64,000 nucleotides of DNA from Halocaridina rubra (Eukaryota > Arthropoda > Malacostraca > Decapoda > Atyidae), in contig JAXCGZ010000077.1 in the NCBI GenBank assembly GCA_037179515.1, positions 62,001 through 126,000 on the forward strand, given 5' to 3'. The position numbers were made by a program, and so were the translations under genes. The notes under the pieces were generated by a model. That model was not told where the DNA came from, searched no databases, and saw nothing but the letters and a program-made list of their open reading frames with translations. This document shows positions 1-9,945 of the stretch, piece after piece; position 1 is the first letter of the stretch, and the number at the start of each line of letters is the position of its first letter.

Positions 1-522
1 GCACGACCGCTATGCTGTACATGTTTGTACTCTCTGGCACTGGGTGCTAGTCGGTAAAATTCGTAGTTGCTCATTCCTTTCATTTGCACAATAACTGCAG
101 GTATTGCCACGTATTGCTGTTAAGCAGGCACGACTGCCATTCTGTATTACCTGTGTTTCATGCACTGTTTTGCAACATTTTGTTGCTGTTGCACTTGATT
201 GTGTTTCTTATTCCTTTCATTTGCACGATAACTGCAGGTACTGCCACATATTGCTGTTAAGCAGGCACGACTGCCATTCTGTATTACCAGTGTTTCATGC
301 ACTGTTTTGCAAAATTTTGCTGCTGTTGCACTTGGTTGTATTTTGAGTCACTTTTATGGTGTGGTTTCGAGATCACTTTTAATTTTAAGTTTGAACTGTG
401 GTGTTGAATTTTTTTCCCTCCTTGGTGTTGTGTGGTTCCTTCATTTTTTTTCCTGTATTGTAGAGATTTGTTTTTTTTGTGGTTGTTTTGGCACTTCGTT
501 ATTGAATATTTAGGAAACCACC
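1..522 (+). other. 5' leader of copy 1 with a 137-bp tandem duplication
   Basis: This is untranslated sequence before gag. A block beginning at 81 (catttgcac, then taactgcagg) recurs at 218, giving about two units of 137 bp that share the phrase ctgttaagcaggcacgactg. The equivalent leader of copy 2 (about 18836-18970) has one unit, so the duplication is specific to copy 1 or its close relatives. Short open frames here have no coding character that I recognise. Confidence 0.75.
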
Positions 523-1794
523 ATGGAAACCAGGCAGTCACAGGAAACAAACATGGAAACCATCAAAACATTCAATGAGGAGCGTTACCTGGACATGATG
601 ATTGCTAGGGGTGAGAGATACGGTCTTTCCCCAGGGTAGAAGCTCTTCGAATGGGCTCATGAGAAGATGGTTGAACGCTGAGATAAGCTGGAGAAGAGAG
701 CAAGTGATGAGGCACAAGCACAACTTGATGAGGCACAAGCACAACGTGAGGAGGCACAAGCACAACGTGATCATGAGCTTGCGCTTGCTCGGCTTCAAGC
801 GGGATTCCCAGACAGTGGTCTTTCAACTGGAAATGGAAACCAGCCTCATGAGAAGCCCTCCCCAATACCGAAATGCGAAGACGATGGCAGGCAACCGCTT
901 GATACTTACATCCGCTCTTTCGAAAGTCTTGCGGCAGTTAACGAAGGCACAGAGGCTGAGAAGAGTCGTTGGCTGTTAGCATCCATGCCACCCCGTCTGC
1001 TCACCCTGGTGAATGAACTCGACCAAATGCAACTGAGGGACTATGAGAAAGTTAAAAGCACACTTCTGGACTCACAGAACCTTTCACCAGCTGAGTGTCA
1101 TGCTAGGTATCTTTCTGCTTTACCATTGAAGGAGGAGACCTGTAGTACCTTTGGCAAATGCAAGGCTCGCCTCTTTAATGATTGGTTACGAGTTGCAAAG
1201 TGTCCTCGTGAGAAGTTGTAAGCGTTCTTGATGTTTGATGCAATTGCCAATGAACCTCCTCCAGATGTTGTTGCATATGTAAGGACTCGTCTTAAGGATG
1301 AGATCGACTACGAGAAAAGTCTAGCTGCTGTGGACGAGTACCTCCAGCACAACCAGCCTGGAGTTCGTCTCTGTGATGTTATGAGGGCAAGAAGGGCCGA
1401 TTCCAAGGTTCGTCCTCAGAGTTGTATCTCCCCCGCAGCAAGCCATGATTCTCACCGGAAAGGAGATTATAGAAACGGGAAGCACAAGGGCCCCTCGCAG
1501 AACTCACATCGTCCAGCACATCCTCCTTACACTCCAAAGCCTTATTACGGCAATGCACCCACACTCAAGAAGGATAGCTCAATAAGACCTAAGCCTCAGC
1601 AGTTCAGAGGCAAAGGCCATTACTCTGCTCCTCCTTCCCAGGGTTTTCAGCAAAACTCTAAGAGCCACCACGCTCCCTCACACAGCGGCGGCCCACAAAG
1701 CCGTCCGGCCACACACATGGCCTATGCTGTAGAAATAAGGCCAGAAAGGGCCACTGGGGATAACGCCTAGGAACCTACGTACAAACTTGCCAAT
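523..1794 (+). pseudogene. gag: gag of Gmr1-like copy 1 (broken), with SCAN-like capsid segment
   Basis: Gag is the structural precursor of the element's cytoplasmic particle. The start chosen is the ATG at 523, because the same position opens the frame in copies 2 (19145) and 3 (57212, minus). After about 35 residues comes a glutamine/alanine/glutamate-rich stretch with a repeated EAQAQ motif (about 700-770), probably coiled coil. A helical domain at about 1030-1360 (DYEKVK, then RLFNDWLRVAKCPREK, then DEYLQHNQPG) resembles the SCAN domain, which is held to derive from the capsid C-terminal domain of Gmr1-like Gag. The C-terminal part is basic and rich in His, Pro, Ser and Gln, and ends near 1767 with no clear intact CCHC knuckle. 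Stops interrupt it at 637, 1219 and 1768; at 1219 and 1768 copy 3 has sense codons. Gag and pol share one frame, so a Gag-Pol fusion or readthrough is the likely ancestral arrangement. Confidence 0.82.
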
Positions 1795-3408
1795 GTGGAA
1801 CTCACCGAATGGGGTAATACGCAGGTGATCCCAAAATGTCTAGGAACTATAAATGGTGTGGAAGTTGCGATAGCCCTCGACACAGGGGCCAATGGCATAT
1901 TTGTTGACGAGAGATTCGTCAGGGATGAAGATTATACCGGCAAAGTCATTTGTGTGCGGGTTGCTGAAGTAACACCCCAAATACGTCGCTGCTGTGTCAT
2001 TAACCTGGATTGCAAATACTACAAGGGAAAAGCCCCATCTGTGGCAATGATTGGGCTTATGTACCCTTTCTTGATGGGTCGTGCACTGAACCTAGTTCCT
2101 ACTTTCCATGCCGACCTCTACCATAGGGACATTTCTCGTTATAACTTCCCTCGGGGGAAGTCACATGAAGCCATTTCAGCAGCAACTCCTGGCCTCGATG
2201 CCAAGAATATGGACGATTCTCCGACTGACTCCATTGAGTCTGCTGCAGTCAGTACACGTAATGTGGAACGTGGAGAGTTTCCCCCTCCTTTACCAGACGA
2301 TGCACCTCTAGAGCCATTGAAGTCCCGTCCAGACTTTGCCAAATGGCAGCAAGACTGCCCCAGCCTCAAATGCTGGATGCAGCAGGCCACTGAGGGAAGG
2401 ACCTTCACTGTGAGAGGAGGAGGCCAGATCACTTACGCCCTTGAAGATGGAGTACTTCGTAGGCATGTGACTAAAGATGGCCACACCTTTAAGCAGTTGG
2501 TGGTGCCCGCTTCGTTGCGCTGCCAGGCTATGTATGTGGGACACTATTTACCTCTGAGTGGACACAGAGGCAAAGCAAAAACTCGGCACGTCCTTCAGAA
2601 GGCTTTTGCATGGCCAAACATGTACGCCGAGGTAGACAGATATGTAGGGTCCTGCCCTGTCTGTCAATCCACCTCAACGGCACTGGTGCCGAAAGTTTCC
2701 ATGGGGATAACTAATCTCTCAATGGAGCCATTTTCCAAGGTCGCTATTGACATATTAGGTCCGATTAATCCAACTTCGTCCACAGGGAAACAGTTCCTCC
2801 TGGTATATGTTGACCTGGCAACAAGGTACCCAGATGCAGTGCCACTGTCTTCTATCACAACTGAAGTAGTCGCTCATGCCCTATTTGAAATCTGCTCCAG
2901 GGTTGGCTTTCCTGAGCAGGTCACTTCTGACAATGGAAGTCAGTTTACAAGTAGGCACTTCAAGGCTTTCTGTAACCTTTTAGAAATGAAGCACATTTGT
3001 ACGAGTGTCTATCATGCCCAATCAAATGGAGCATGTGAACGCTGTAACGGGACATTGAAGCGATGTTTGCGCAAGCTAGTGATAGATATACCTAGGCAGT
3101 TGGACAAGTACGTCCCTGCTGCACTTTTCTCCTTCAGAGACACGCCCCACGACACTACTGGATACTTGCCTTTCGAGGTGATTTATGGTCATAAGGTCAG
3201 AAGCCCAGTAGAATTATTGGCAGAATGTTGGGATTCACCTACCATCGAAGATGACGATAGGGACGTCCATGAGTATATTTTGAAGTTTTCGTCTCACCTC
3301 AAAAAGGCTTGGAAAACTGCACAATTAGCCATTAAGGGTCACCAGCAAACTGCCAAGCTCCTCTTTGACAAGCGTGCCTGGCGTCGTGCCCTGACACCCG
3401 GAAATTGA
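1795..3408 (+). pseudogene. pol: pol part 1 of copy 1: aspartic protease plus integrase
   Basis: This 537-residue open stretch begins with a retropepsin-type protease: ALDTGANG with catalytic Asp at residue 29 and a FLMG flap-end-like motif near residue 100. It continues into integrase. The zinc-binding HHCC module is H250-X6-H257 and C287-X2-C290. The catalytic triad is D319, D379 and E415, so D379 and E415 are 35 residues apart, the canonical DX35E spacing. Integrase would insert the cDNA into host DNA; protease would process Gag-Pol. The frame continues directly from gag after a TAG at 1768. It ends at a TGA (3405) where copy 3 has TGG, so the integrase tail continues beyond it. Integrase lying here, ahead of reverse transcriptase, is the key oddity of the family. 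Confidence 0.92.
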
Positions 3409-3871
3409 GCTCTGTTACTTCTTCCAACAGATACCCGCAAGCTAATGCTATGCTAGAAAAGTCTGTACACTGTGGTACACCAGGTGACCCCTGACAATTA
3501 TGTGCTAAATATTGATGGCAATAACCGGAAATAGCACATTAACCAGCTGAAGCTTTATTGTGAGGACCCGGAGGCCCATAGGGATCCTGCGCTGGCACTC
3601 CCAGCAACCCCTATAGATGCCCCCAGCATCAACAGAACCTCCAAGGCTGCAGCAACACAGGTGCTCCATTATAGCCACCCCTTACTTCCTATATTGGAAT
3701 ACTCCACCCTTGCAGTGGAGAGAGAATTAAGGGAGTTGGAGTTTTTCTGAAGAAGCCCTTCTAGCCGCAGCCACCTCCCTTGCAATTAAAGACATAAGCT
3801 TAGCTTTTGATGATGGTAAGGATCCTTCCATTCCCACACACCGAAAGGAAAGTGTGAGTAATTGTGTCATT
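3409..3871 (+). pseudogene. pol: integrase C-terminal GPY/F-like tail and linker, copy 1 (broken)
   Basis: Conceptual translation past the stop at 3405 gives LLPTDTRKL, a tract ending in HINQL, and a proline-rich linker. In copy 3 the same segment (about 54280-54150, minus) reads through as a GPY/F-type module with WKGSY and YHINQLRL. GPY/F tails belong to Ty3/gypsy and retroviral integrases, not to Ty1/copia ones, which supports a gypsy origin despite the domain order. Stops and an indel near 3740-3760 shift the frame before reverse transcriptase. Confidence 0.7.
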
Positions 3872-4840
3872 AACTAAAGACTGCTACCGAGTCAACGGGA
3901 ACAGCTGAACAAGCTATTAGAGGACTATGAGAACGTCTTCAACGACCTCCCAGGCATTACCACTACCCTTGAGCATCATGTCAGATTGACTGACCCAGAG
4001 CCATTTCGGCATTCCTATGGTCTTCCCCACCAGCTGTCCTTACGGCTGAAGGAAGATCTTGACACTTGGGTTCGCCTTGGAATAGTTGAAAAGAGCATTT
4101 CGCCTTGGTGTTCACCGTTACTGGCAGTGTGTAAGCGATATGGCAGTCACAGGTTCTGCCTTGACTGTCGTAAGCTTAACTCCCGTACCATCTTTGATGG
4201 AGAGCCCATTGTTGACACCGAGCATATTTTCTCGTTGCTCTCTCAAGCTCATTACCTGTCCAAGTTGGATCTGGCCAGTGGATTTTGGCAAGTCCCGTTG
4301 AGCGAGACTACCAAGCCTCTTACAGCTTTTTCCACAAGATATGGTCTATACCAGTTCAGGGTCATGCCTTTTGGTATGGTATATGCTCCTGTCCACTTCA
4401 GCAGACTCATGAGGATAGTACTACAGGATCTCGACAATGTTTCATGCTATATAGACGACATCCTGGTGCATTCTCAGGATTGGTCATCGCACCTCGAGAC
4501 TCTCCGCAGAGTTCTCACTCGTCTGAACCAGCATGGACTTCATTTAAAGCCTTCCAATTGTGAGCTTGATTTCACACAATTGCAGTATCTCGGCCACGTG
4601 GTTGGAGAAGGAGTTATGTCCCCTTTACATGACAGGGTACAAGCTATTAAGGATATGGAGAAACCTGCTACTGTCACTCAACTGAGATCATTCCTGGGTA
4701 GTGTCGGCTACTACCAACGGTTCATTCCACACTTTAATACTATTGCTGCCCCTTTGCAGCAAATGACCTCCTCGAAGCTAAGTAAAACCTCCCCTCTCCA
4801 ATGGACAGATGAAGCGGAGAGAGCATTTTTCAAGCTCTGA
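3872..4840 (+). pseudogene. pol: pol part 2 of copy 1: Ty3/gypsy-type reverse transcriptase
   Basis: This copies element RNA into cDNA. The frame opens after a TAA at about 3872. Visible motifs in order are an LLEDYENVFNDLPG-like lead-in, RFCLDCRKLN, LDLASGFWQVPL, FGMVYAPVHFSRLM, the catalytic YIDD box at 4448-4459, and LQYLGHVVGEG followed by LRSFLGSVGYYQRFI. These are typical of Ty3/gypsy rather than copia, whose box is usually YVDD in a different context. The frame is shifted +1 relative to integrase. It stops at TGA 4838-4840 where copy 2 has CGA, so the RNase H that follows was originally fused to it. Confidence 0.93.
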
Positions 4841-5317
4841 GAAGCATTGGCGGGTGAGCCAGTATTACAACTGGTAAACCCTGATTTTCCATTTATCTTG
4901 CAGACCGACGCCTCAGACGAAGGCCTGGGTGCCGTGCTCTTGCAAGCCCGATCAGACAACTCAGCAGAAGTAGCTCCAGTGCGATATGCAAGCCGCAGGC
5001 TTCGCCCTGCAGAGCGAAATTACTCCACCGTGGAGAAGGAAGCTCTAGCTGCATATTGGGCCATAAAGAATTTTGAAGTCCATCTGTATGGCCAACATTT
5101 TACACTGAGAACCGACCACCGACCTCTCCTATATTTACAGACTGCAGACAAGCTAAATCCTCGCCTGAAAAGGTGGGCACTTTACCTGAATCTTTTCAAA
5201 TTCACTGCCCAACATGTTCATGGCAAGGACAATGACCTTGCTGATCTACTAAGTCGACGGTCGTTACCCTCAAATGAGGAAGCTGGTGCGGTTAGCCTAA
5301 ATTTGACTAGTCGGTAA
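4841..5317 (+). pseudogene. pol: pol part 3 of copy 1: RNase H
   Basis: RNase H degrades the RNA strand during reverse transcription. It follows reverse transcriptase in the same frame after one stop codon. Motifs include LQTDASDEGLGAVL (first catalytic Asp), VEKEALA (catalytic Glu), RTDHRPLLYL (Asp) and GKDNDLADLLSR (terminal Asp). The domain is complete and ends at TAA 5315-5317. No chromodomain or envelope gene follows; integrase is already upstream, so pol ends here. Confidence 0.93.
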
Positions 5318-5954
5318 AGATTACTTCTCTAATGTGCTGTTTATTTTTTATGTTTATATTTTATGTTTTTAATACTGTACTGTACTTGTTTATTTTAGCA
5401 TACAAACGTTATTCCTAATGGAAGATGAAAAAGATGAAGAATAATTCTTTGATTGTAGTTTTATATTTCTCTTTGTGGAACTTTGAAAGCCAGAACATGG
5501 AAGAAACATTCTAGTTTAGTGTTGAATAGCTGAAACTGTCTTAAATCCAGTCGCCAATGTCAATGACGACGTGATTCAAATTTTTCATTTGCATATACTG
5601 TTTTTTTTTTGTATATTGTATTATTGCCTTCTTGCATGTGAAGCATTCATAAACTTAAATATTGATATTCACGCATATCTAATTGTGATTTAATTTTCTT
5701 GAAATTTGAATTTGATCACATTTCTTTTATGTTTTGCATGTCATTTAATGTTTTGATTATGAGACTTGTTCACTTTTCCTAATAGTATGATATGTTCCAG
5801 TTGTGGATCCCTTTCTTATTGCTCATTTGTTCTTTTCCATGAGAATGATATTTCATCCCTCATAATAACACTGAAGTCACCGTAACTTCCTCTGTTCTTT
5901 TTTCGCCTTCTGTAGTAGAATTTTGCTAAATCAATATTCTCTAGAAAGGGCCTT
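5318..5954 (+). other. 3' untranslated region and polypurine tract of copy 1
   Basis: This is non-coding AT-rich sequence between RNase H and the 3' LTR. It is shared with copy 2 (23346-24017) and copy 3 (52388-51837 plus 45436-45257, minus). Just before the LTR is a purine run, tctagaaagggccttTG at about 5940-5956. The same AGAAAGGG motif precedes the LTR in all three copies (24006-24013; 45260-45270 minus), so I read it as the polypurine tract that primes plus-strand DNA synthesis. Confidence 0.75.
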
Positions 5955-6166
5955 TGTGACAGAGTGTTTCGCTCAAAGTAATCAGAGGCTGCTAGATGCC
6001 TTATTAAGTAATTTAGTAACTTAACTGTCATTTTCCTAACTAAAGAAATAATTCCCACTTCTTGACTTTTGCAGATTATGATTATTTGCAATTTATATTT
6101 TAGCTTATAGCTAATTTTAAATATACCTTATTTACTCTTCTTGTATGTGTAGAAGTATAGTCCCGA

Positions 6167-6172
6167 TATAAA
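6167..6172 (+). promoter_or_regulatory. LTR TATA box (copy 1 3' LTR)
   Basis: TATAAA followed by GGCTGCTCCT lies 212 bp into the LTR. The same box and flank recur in the solo LTR at 13839-13844, while surrounding sequence varies more. It is the likely core promoter of U3, with R starting roughly 25-30 bp downstream. Transcription start is inferred, not seen. Confidence 0.6.
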
Positions 6173-6877
6173 GGCTGCTCCTATTTTCCATCTCCTACGA
6201 GCCAAGAACGTTCTGGAGATTGTTTACCAGTAACCTAACTTTTCATTATTATTCTTGTTTTATTTTATTTGCTTCCACTTGTTACACCTAAAAATACTGT
6301 CTCTCCCTTGTATCTCTGCTATAATTGCCTGCCAGGGACACCACTAAAATAGTCCTTAAATGATATCAGAGCCAGTTACTGCTCTAGAAATGTATCCTAC
6401 AGATGAACTCACCAGGAGGGACAATGAGGCGTCCTCTTATGGCGCCCAAACTTCCAAGAGGCAACATCTCGCCTGAGCAGTCTAAGTTTATTTCAAACCT
6501 TATTTACGTGGCATCTTCACAGGAATTCATCTGGCACAACAAAGTGAGGGATAGTGTATGGTAAAGCTCGTGGGTCAAGCAAATTGTTTTTTTGAGAATT
6601 AGTTACATTCGTTACTGGCTAAATCTTACGAATTTTATTCTCAGATAACATTCCCATACAAGCGAAATTTTGTAGTTTACCAAACTGGAATCTCACTTGC
6701 CAAAGTTAATTCTTTAACCTAGAAATTACAGCTGATATACATCGTTAAGAAGTTTCTTTTCATTGAATGTGATAAACGAAAATTTCATCCTCTGAAGACT
6801 GGTTATGAGCCCATAAAAATCTCTCTCTTTTCCTAATAAATTCTAATTTCATTTCACCTCTTTCTATCATCGTAAAT

Positions 6878-7450
6878 AAAGTGTTTTACATCAAAAACTC
6901 GTGAATGAAGCTATTTGCTATATAAATTGCAAATAATTAATCATTTAGCTAAAGTGTTTTTTGCTATAAACTGCAAATAATTAAAAGGTAATTTTACCCT
7001 GTTGGCTTTGCAAATATTTCCTGTTAACCACAACTTAATGAATGCATACTGTATATATCTTGCTAATTCTTCATATGTTGGGGATAAAGTGTTTCGAGTT
7101 ATAAGTTGCAAATACCTCAAAAGGTGGTTTTGCACCCTTTTTTCATTGCAAAGTTCTTGATAACCAAAAGTGAATGAATACTGTATTTATCTCATAGATT
7201 CTTCCTTTATCCTAAATAGAGTGTTTACCATATTAATTGTAAATCAGTAATAAGCATTGCAACTTTTGTGGTTGCCCACAATTTAAGGAATACATACAGT
7301 ACTGTATTTGTCTTGCTTATTCTTCATTTATTGTGAATAAATTGTTTTCCTTTAAAACCAGTAAAGAAGTAATGGTTTTGTATGCTATTATGGTAGCATA
7401 AATATTTCTGGTTAGCTGTGACTAACCAATATATTTTCATCCAGTAGAAT
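6878..7450 (+). repeat. Degenerate ~130-bp tandem subrepeats inside the LTR
   Basis: Units start at AAAGTGTTTT-like phrases at about 6878, 6951, 7086, 7219 and 7339. Each then carries ATATAAATTGCAAATA-like, gttaaccacaatttaatgaa-like and TACTGTATTTATCTTG-like blocks in the same order. Spacings are mostly 120-136 bp. The same array appears in every LTR of the family in the window (12000-12450, 14690-15150, 36440-36960 minus, 63000-63520 minus). Confidence 0.75.
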
Positions 7451-7894
7451 AATATTGGAAACTCATTATATGTGTGTTCATGCTTTCAGTTTCCCGTTAT
7501 TAACAGTGTGTTGTTTCTGTTTCTGCAATTGCAGTGTCCTCTATTCTACTCTGCCTGTGTGATAGAGGTAATCGCCGAGTTGAGGCCAAAGTCTTGGCAT
7601 ACGTCCGTTGTGCCGTGAAACGAAATCGTGCTCACCACCTCCGGGATTCAAGGCAGCATTTCATAAAATTTAATTTGAGAAATTTAATTCAATTCTTTTA
7701 ATGTCATTGCATTTCCAAAATTAAGAGGAAGTTGAATTCTGAGTTTCATTTAACCGAGCCATGGCAAAATGAATGGGGTGTTCAAGTACAAATATCTGTC
7801 CTGTCTGTTTGTGAGCTCTTAACCGAGCTCGGTACTTTGAGTCTCCTTAGTAAAACAGAATCTTAACAACACTCCACAATCCCAACTCCCAACA

Positions 7895-8515
7895 GTGTCC
7901 ACAACTGTTATATTTCTTGTCAGTTGCTGGACACTTTGTCATGTCACTAGGATAATGACCTGCCTTACCACAAGTGAAACATGGTTTTGTATATGTGGAT
8001 TGTTTGCCCTTTGATTTCCTTTGAGCTGTCTTTTTTTTGTCTTGTTACCATGACCGCGTACCATAAAAGGAAGACACTTTATTAACCTGAGAATTATTTT
8101 GTGAACCCTCAATGGCTAAAGCTTGAGAATATGCTGCTTCCAGAATCTTAGCTGTGCCTAAAACCTTATCTAATATTTGAGTTTTCTCAAGAAGCAATTT
8201 TTTTCTAAGGCATCTGAATTACATTTGGCTACAACCTGATCTATTATGACATCCTCCTTGTTATGAAACTCACAAGTAGAAGCTAACTCTTTCAACTTGG
8301 TAACAAAAGCATCAGATGATTCACTTGCATCATGGGTGCATTGGCTAAACCTAAATCTCTCATATCTAAAATTACTTTTAGGAGCAAAATAGGCATTTCA
8401 GCAATCAATTGTTTGTTGAAGCGTGTTACCTGTGGGTGTGAGGGTTTTATACACCTCCTGTACCTCTAGACTTGCTAAATGGAGTAGTAGGGCATATCCC
8501 ATTCTCGTCGATAAT
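7895..8515 (-). pseudogene. gag: gag remnant of a second, Mag-type Ty3/gypsy element
   Basis: Translation of the minus strand gives a capsid-like stretch (about 8515-8180) containing ALLLHLASLEVQEVYKTL, then NAYFAPKSNFRYERFRFSQ, then KLKELASTCEF, and a helical segment ending in ILEAAYSQALAIEG. Near 7960-7895 is a zinc knuckle-like motif, CFTCGKAGHYPSDMTKC followed by CPATDKKYNSCG. This layout matches Gag of Mag-like gypsy elements and is clearly different from the Gmr1-like Gag. It is broken by a stop near 8400 and a frameshift near 8200. It ends abruptly at the copy 1 LTR, so copy 1 probably inserted into it. Confidence 0.75.
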
Positions 8516-8765
8516 ATTATATAGATGATGTGGGGTGGATATGTATATGCAACTATACTGTAGCTGCTTTTATTTCGTAATTCAGAAGAGTATAAATTCT
8601 AAAACTAAACAAAATATATAACTGACATGAGAACAATCAATAATACTGGATAATACTAAAACATGTAATAAAAGGATCGAAACCCTTATATGAAGGATCA
8701 AAACATACTATTTGTTGTTGTCAAACCTAAAAAGGCACTTTCTGAGTGCATATATTTTACTTATC
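8516..8765. other. Unassigned AT-rich stretch
   Basis: I recognise no gene or repeat here. It may be the upstream part of the minus-strand gypsy remnant, since it adjoins its capsid start, but no coding similarity is visible. It ends at the left target site duplication of the RTE element. Confidence 0.5.
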
Positions 8766-8903
8766 ACTAATTAAAGTGGTATAACCCAGCCACTGAGGGG
8801 GGCAAGCCAGCCTCAACTTGGTGCCAGTCCCAAGCCCGGGTTGATGGGGAGGGTTGGCATCAGGAAAGGCATCCGGCCATAAAAATTTTGCCAACACCAA
8901 AAT

Positions 8904-9710
8904 ATGGCCAGTACAGATAACGAGAATAATCACCATACCAGGGCGTTCCCCATAAGCGATGCATTGGGGCTTCGCCTGACACCTCCGGAAACACAGCAAG
9001 TGCCCAGTCATGGGCAGGCTGGGTTAAAGAGGCAAGCTCGAGGGAGAGTGTCAGAAGTGGTGCTGCGGGTGGGGACTCTTAATGTGGGGACGATGACTGG
9101 GAAGAGGCGAGAAATGGTGGACCTGATGGAGAGGAGGAGAATTGGAGTGCTGTGTGTGCAGGAGACCAGGTGGAAAGGAAATAAGGTGAGGGAACTGGGT
9201 GAGGGTTGCAAATTGTTCCATAGTGGAGCAAATGAGGAAGGGAGGAATAGTGTAGGAATTATACTATCCAAAGACCTGAAGGAAAGCTTACTTGGTATGA
9301 ATAGAAAGAGTGACAGAATTATGAGTTTAAAGCTGGGACTGGGAGAAACGGTAGTCAATGTGGTATGTGCCTATGCCCCACAAACTGGTTGTACAGTGGA
9401 GGTGAAGGATGCATTTTGGGAGGAGATGGACCAGGAGCTTAGAACATTTCCTATAAGGGAGAGAGTAATTTTGAGAGGAGATCTAAATGGCCACTTGGGA
9501 ATTGGGAGGGCTTGGATAGGTAGAGTCCATGGGGGCTGGGGGGTGGGCGAGAGAAATGAGGGGGAAGAGAGAGTGATTGATTTTGCAGTGGCATTTGATC
9601 TGGCATTGGTCAACACATTCTTTGAGAAAAAGGAAAACAGATTTATTACATACAGTAGTGGTGAAAGGGAGAGCCAGATAGATTTATTGTTGTGTAGGAG
9701 AGCCATCTGA
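8904..9710 (+). pseudogene. RTE endonuclease domain
   Basis: This 268-residue frame is the target-nicking endonuclease of the RTE polyprotein. After a short N-terminal tail come VLRVGTLNVGTM (Asn of motif I), VLCVQETRWKG (catalytic Glu), VVCAYAPQTG, GDLNGHLG (the GDxN motif), and a terminal SQIDLLLCRRA, where the family usually has an SQIDY-type motif. The frame breaks at TGA 9708. The next coding stretch (KEISNCKVING onward, about 9710-9890) lies in another frame, so a small indel near 9706 separates endonuclease from the linker. The ATG at 8904 is the first one inside the element that opens this frame. Confidence 0.85.
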
Positions 9711-9945
9711 AGGAGATTAGCAACTGTAAAGTAATAAATGGGGAGAGTGTAGCAGTGCAACATAGACTAGTAGTAACTGATTGCAGGCTCAGGAAATGTA
9801 GGAAAAGTAAGAAGCCGAGGATGGACCCAAAGATAAAGTGGTGGAAATTGAAAGATGCAGAGCTGAGAGCTATGTTTAAGGGAGAGTGTTGGAAGCAATA
9901 AGGTTGCATGAAGATGTACAAGAATAGTGGACAGAGAAGAGTAAG

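Larger units (their letters stand above)
1..7894 (+). mobile_element. Gmr1-like Ty3/gypsy LTR retrotransposon, copy 1 (5' LTR outside window)
   Basis: In order the sequence holds part of the untranslated leader, gag, protease, integrase, reverse transcriptase, RNase H, a 3' untranslated region, a polypurine tract and a complete 3' LTR ending in CA at 7894. The reverse transcriptase, RNase H and integrase motifs are Ty3/gypsy-like, yet integrase lies upstream of reverse transcriptase, the arrangement known for the Gmr1 group. The 5' LTR and primer binding site lie before base 1. The coding part is decayed: in-frame stops near 637, 1219, 1768, 3405 and 4838, plus a frame change between 3410 and 3870. 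Several stops replace a sense codon still present in another copy (for example TGA at 4838 against CGA in copy 2), which fits post-insertion decay. The element landed in an older gypsy gag fragment seen just downstream on the minus strand. Confidence 0.9.
5955..7894 (+). repeat. 3' LTR of Gmr1-like copy 1 (1.94 kb)
   Basis: The LTR starts TGTGACAGAGTG directly after the polypurine tract and ends CCCAACA at 7894. The assignment as an LTR rests on two observations. The sequence follows RNase H and the polypurine tract in three copies. A copy of its 3' end also lies next to a primer binding site at 62461-62482. It contains a TATA box at 6167-6172, a run of degenerate subrepeats of about 130 bp (about 6878-7450) with AATAAA motifs, and a GC-richer segment near 7530-7660 (ctctattctactctgcctgtg, then accacctccgggattc) that is well conserved among copies. 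Confidence 0.87.

Noticed and set aside
1795..5317. Classification of the main LTR element as Ty1/copia
   Set aside because: Only the domain order is copia-like. The YIDD context, RNase H motifs and GPY/F-like tail are Ty3/gypsy.
5318..5954. Envelope gene downstream of pol in the Gmr1-like element
   Set aside because: The interval is AT-rich, has no long frame in any copy and runs straight into the polypurine tract and LTR.
9008..9763. Minus-strand frames opposite the RTE element
   Set aside because: They are antisense shadows with low-complexity composition and no domain, opposite a clear endonuclease.
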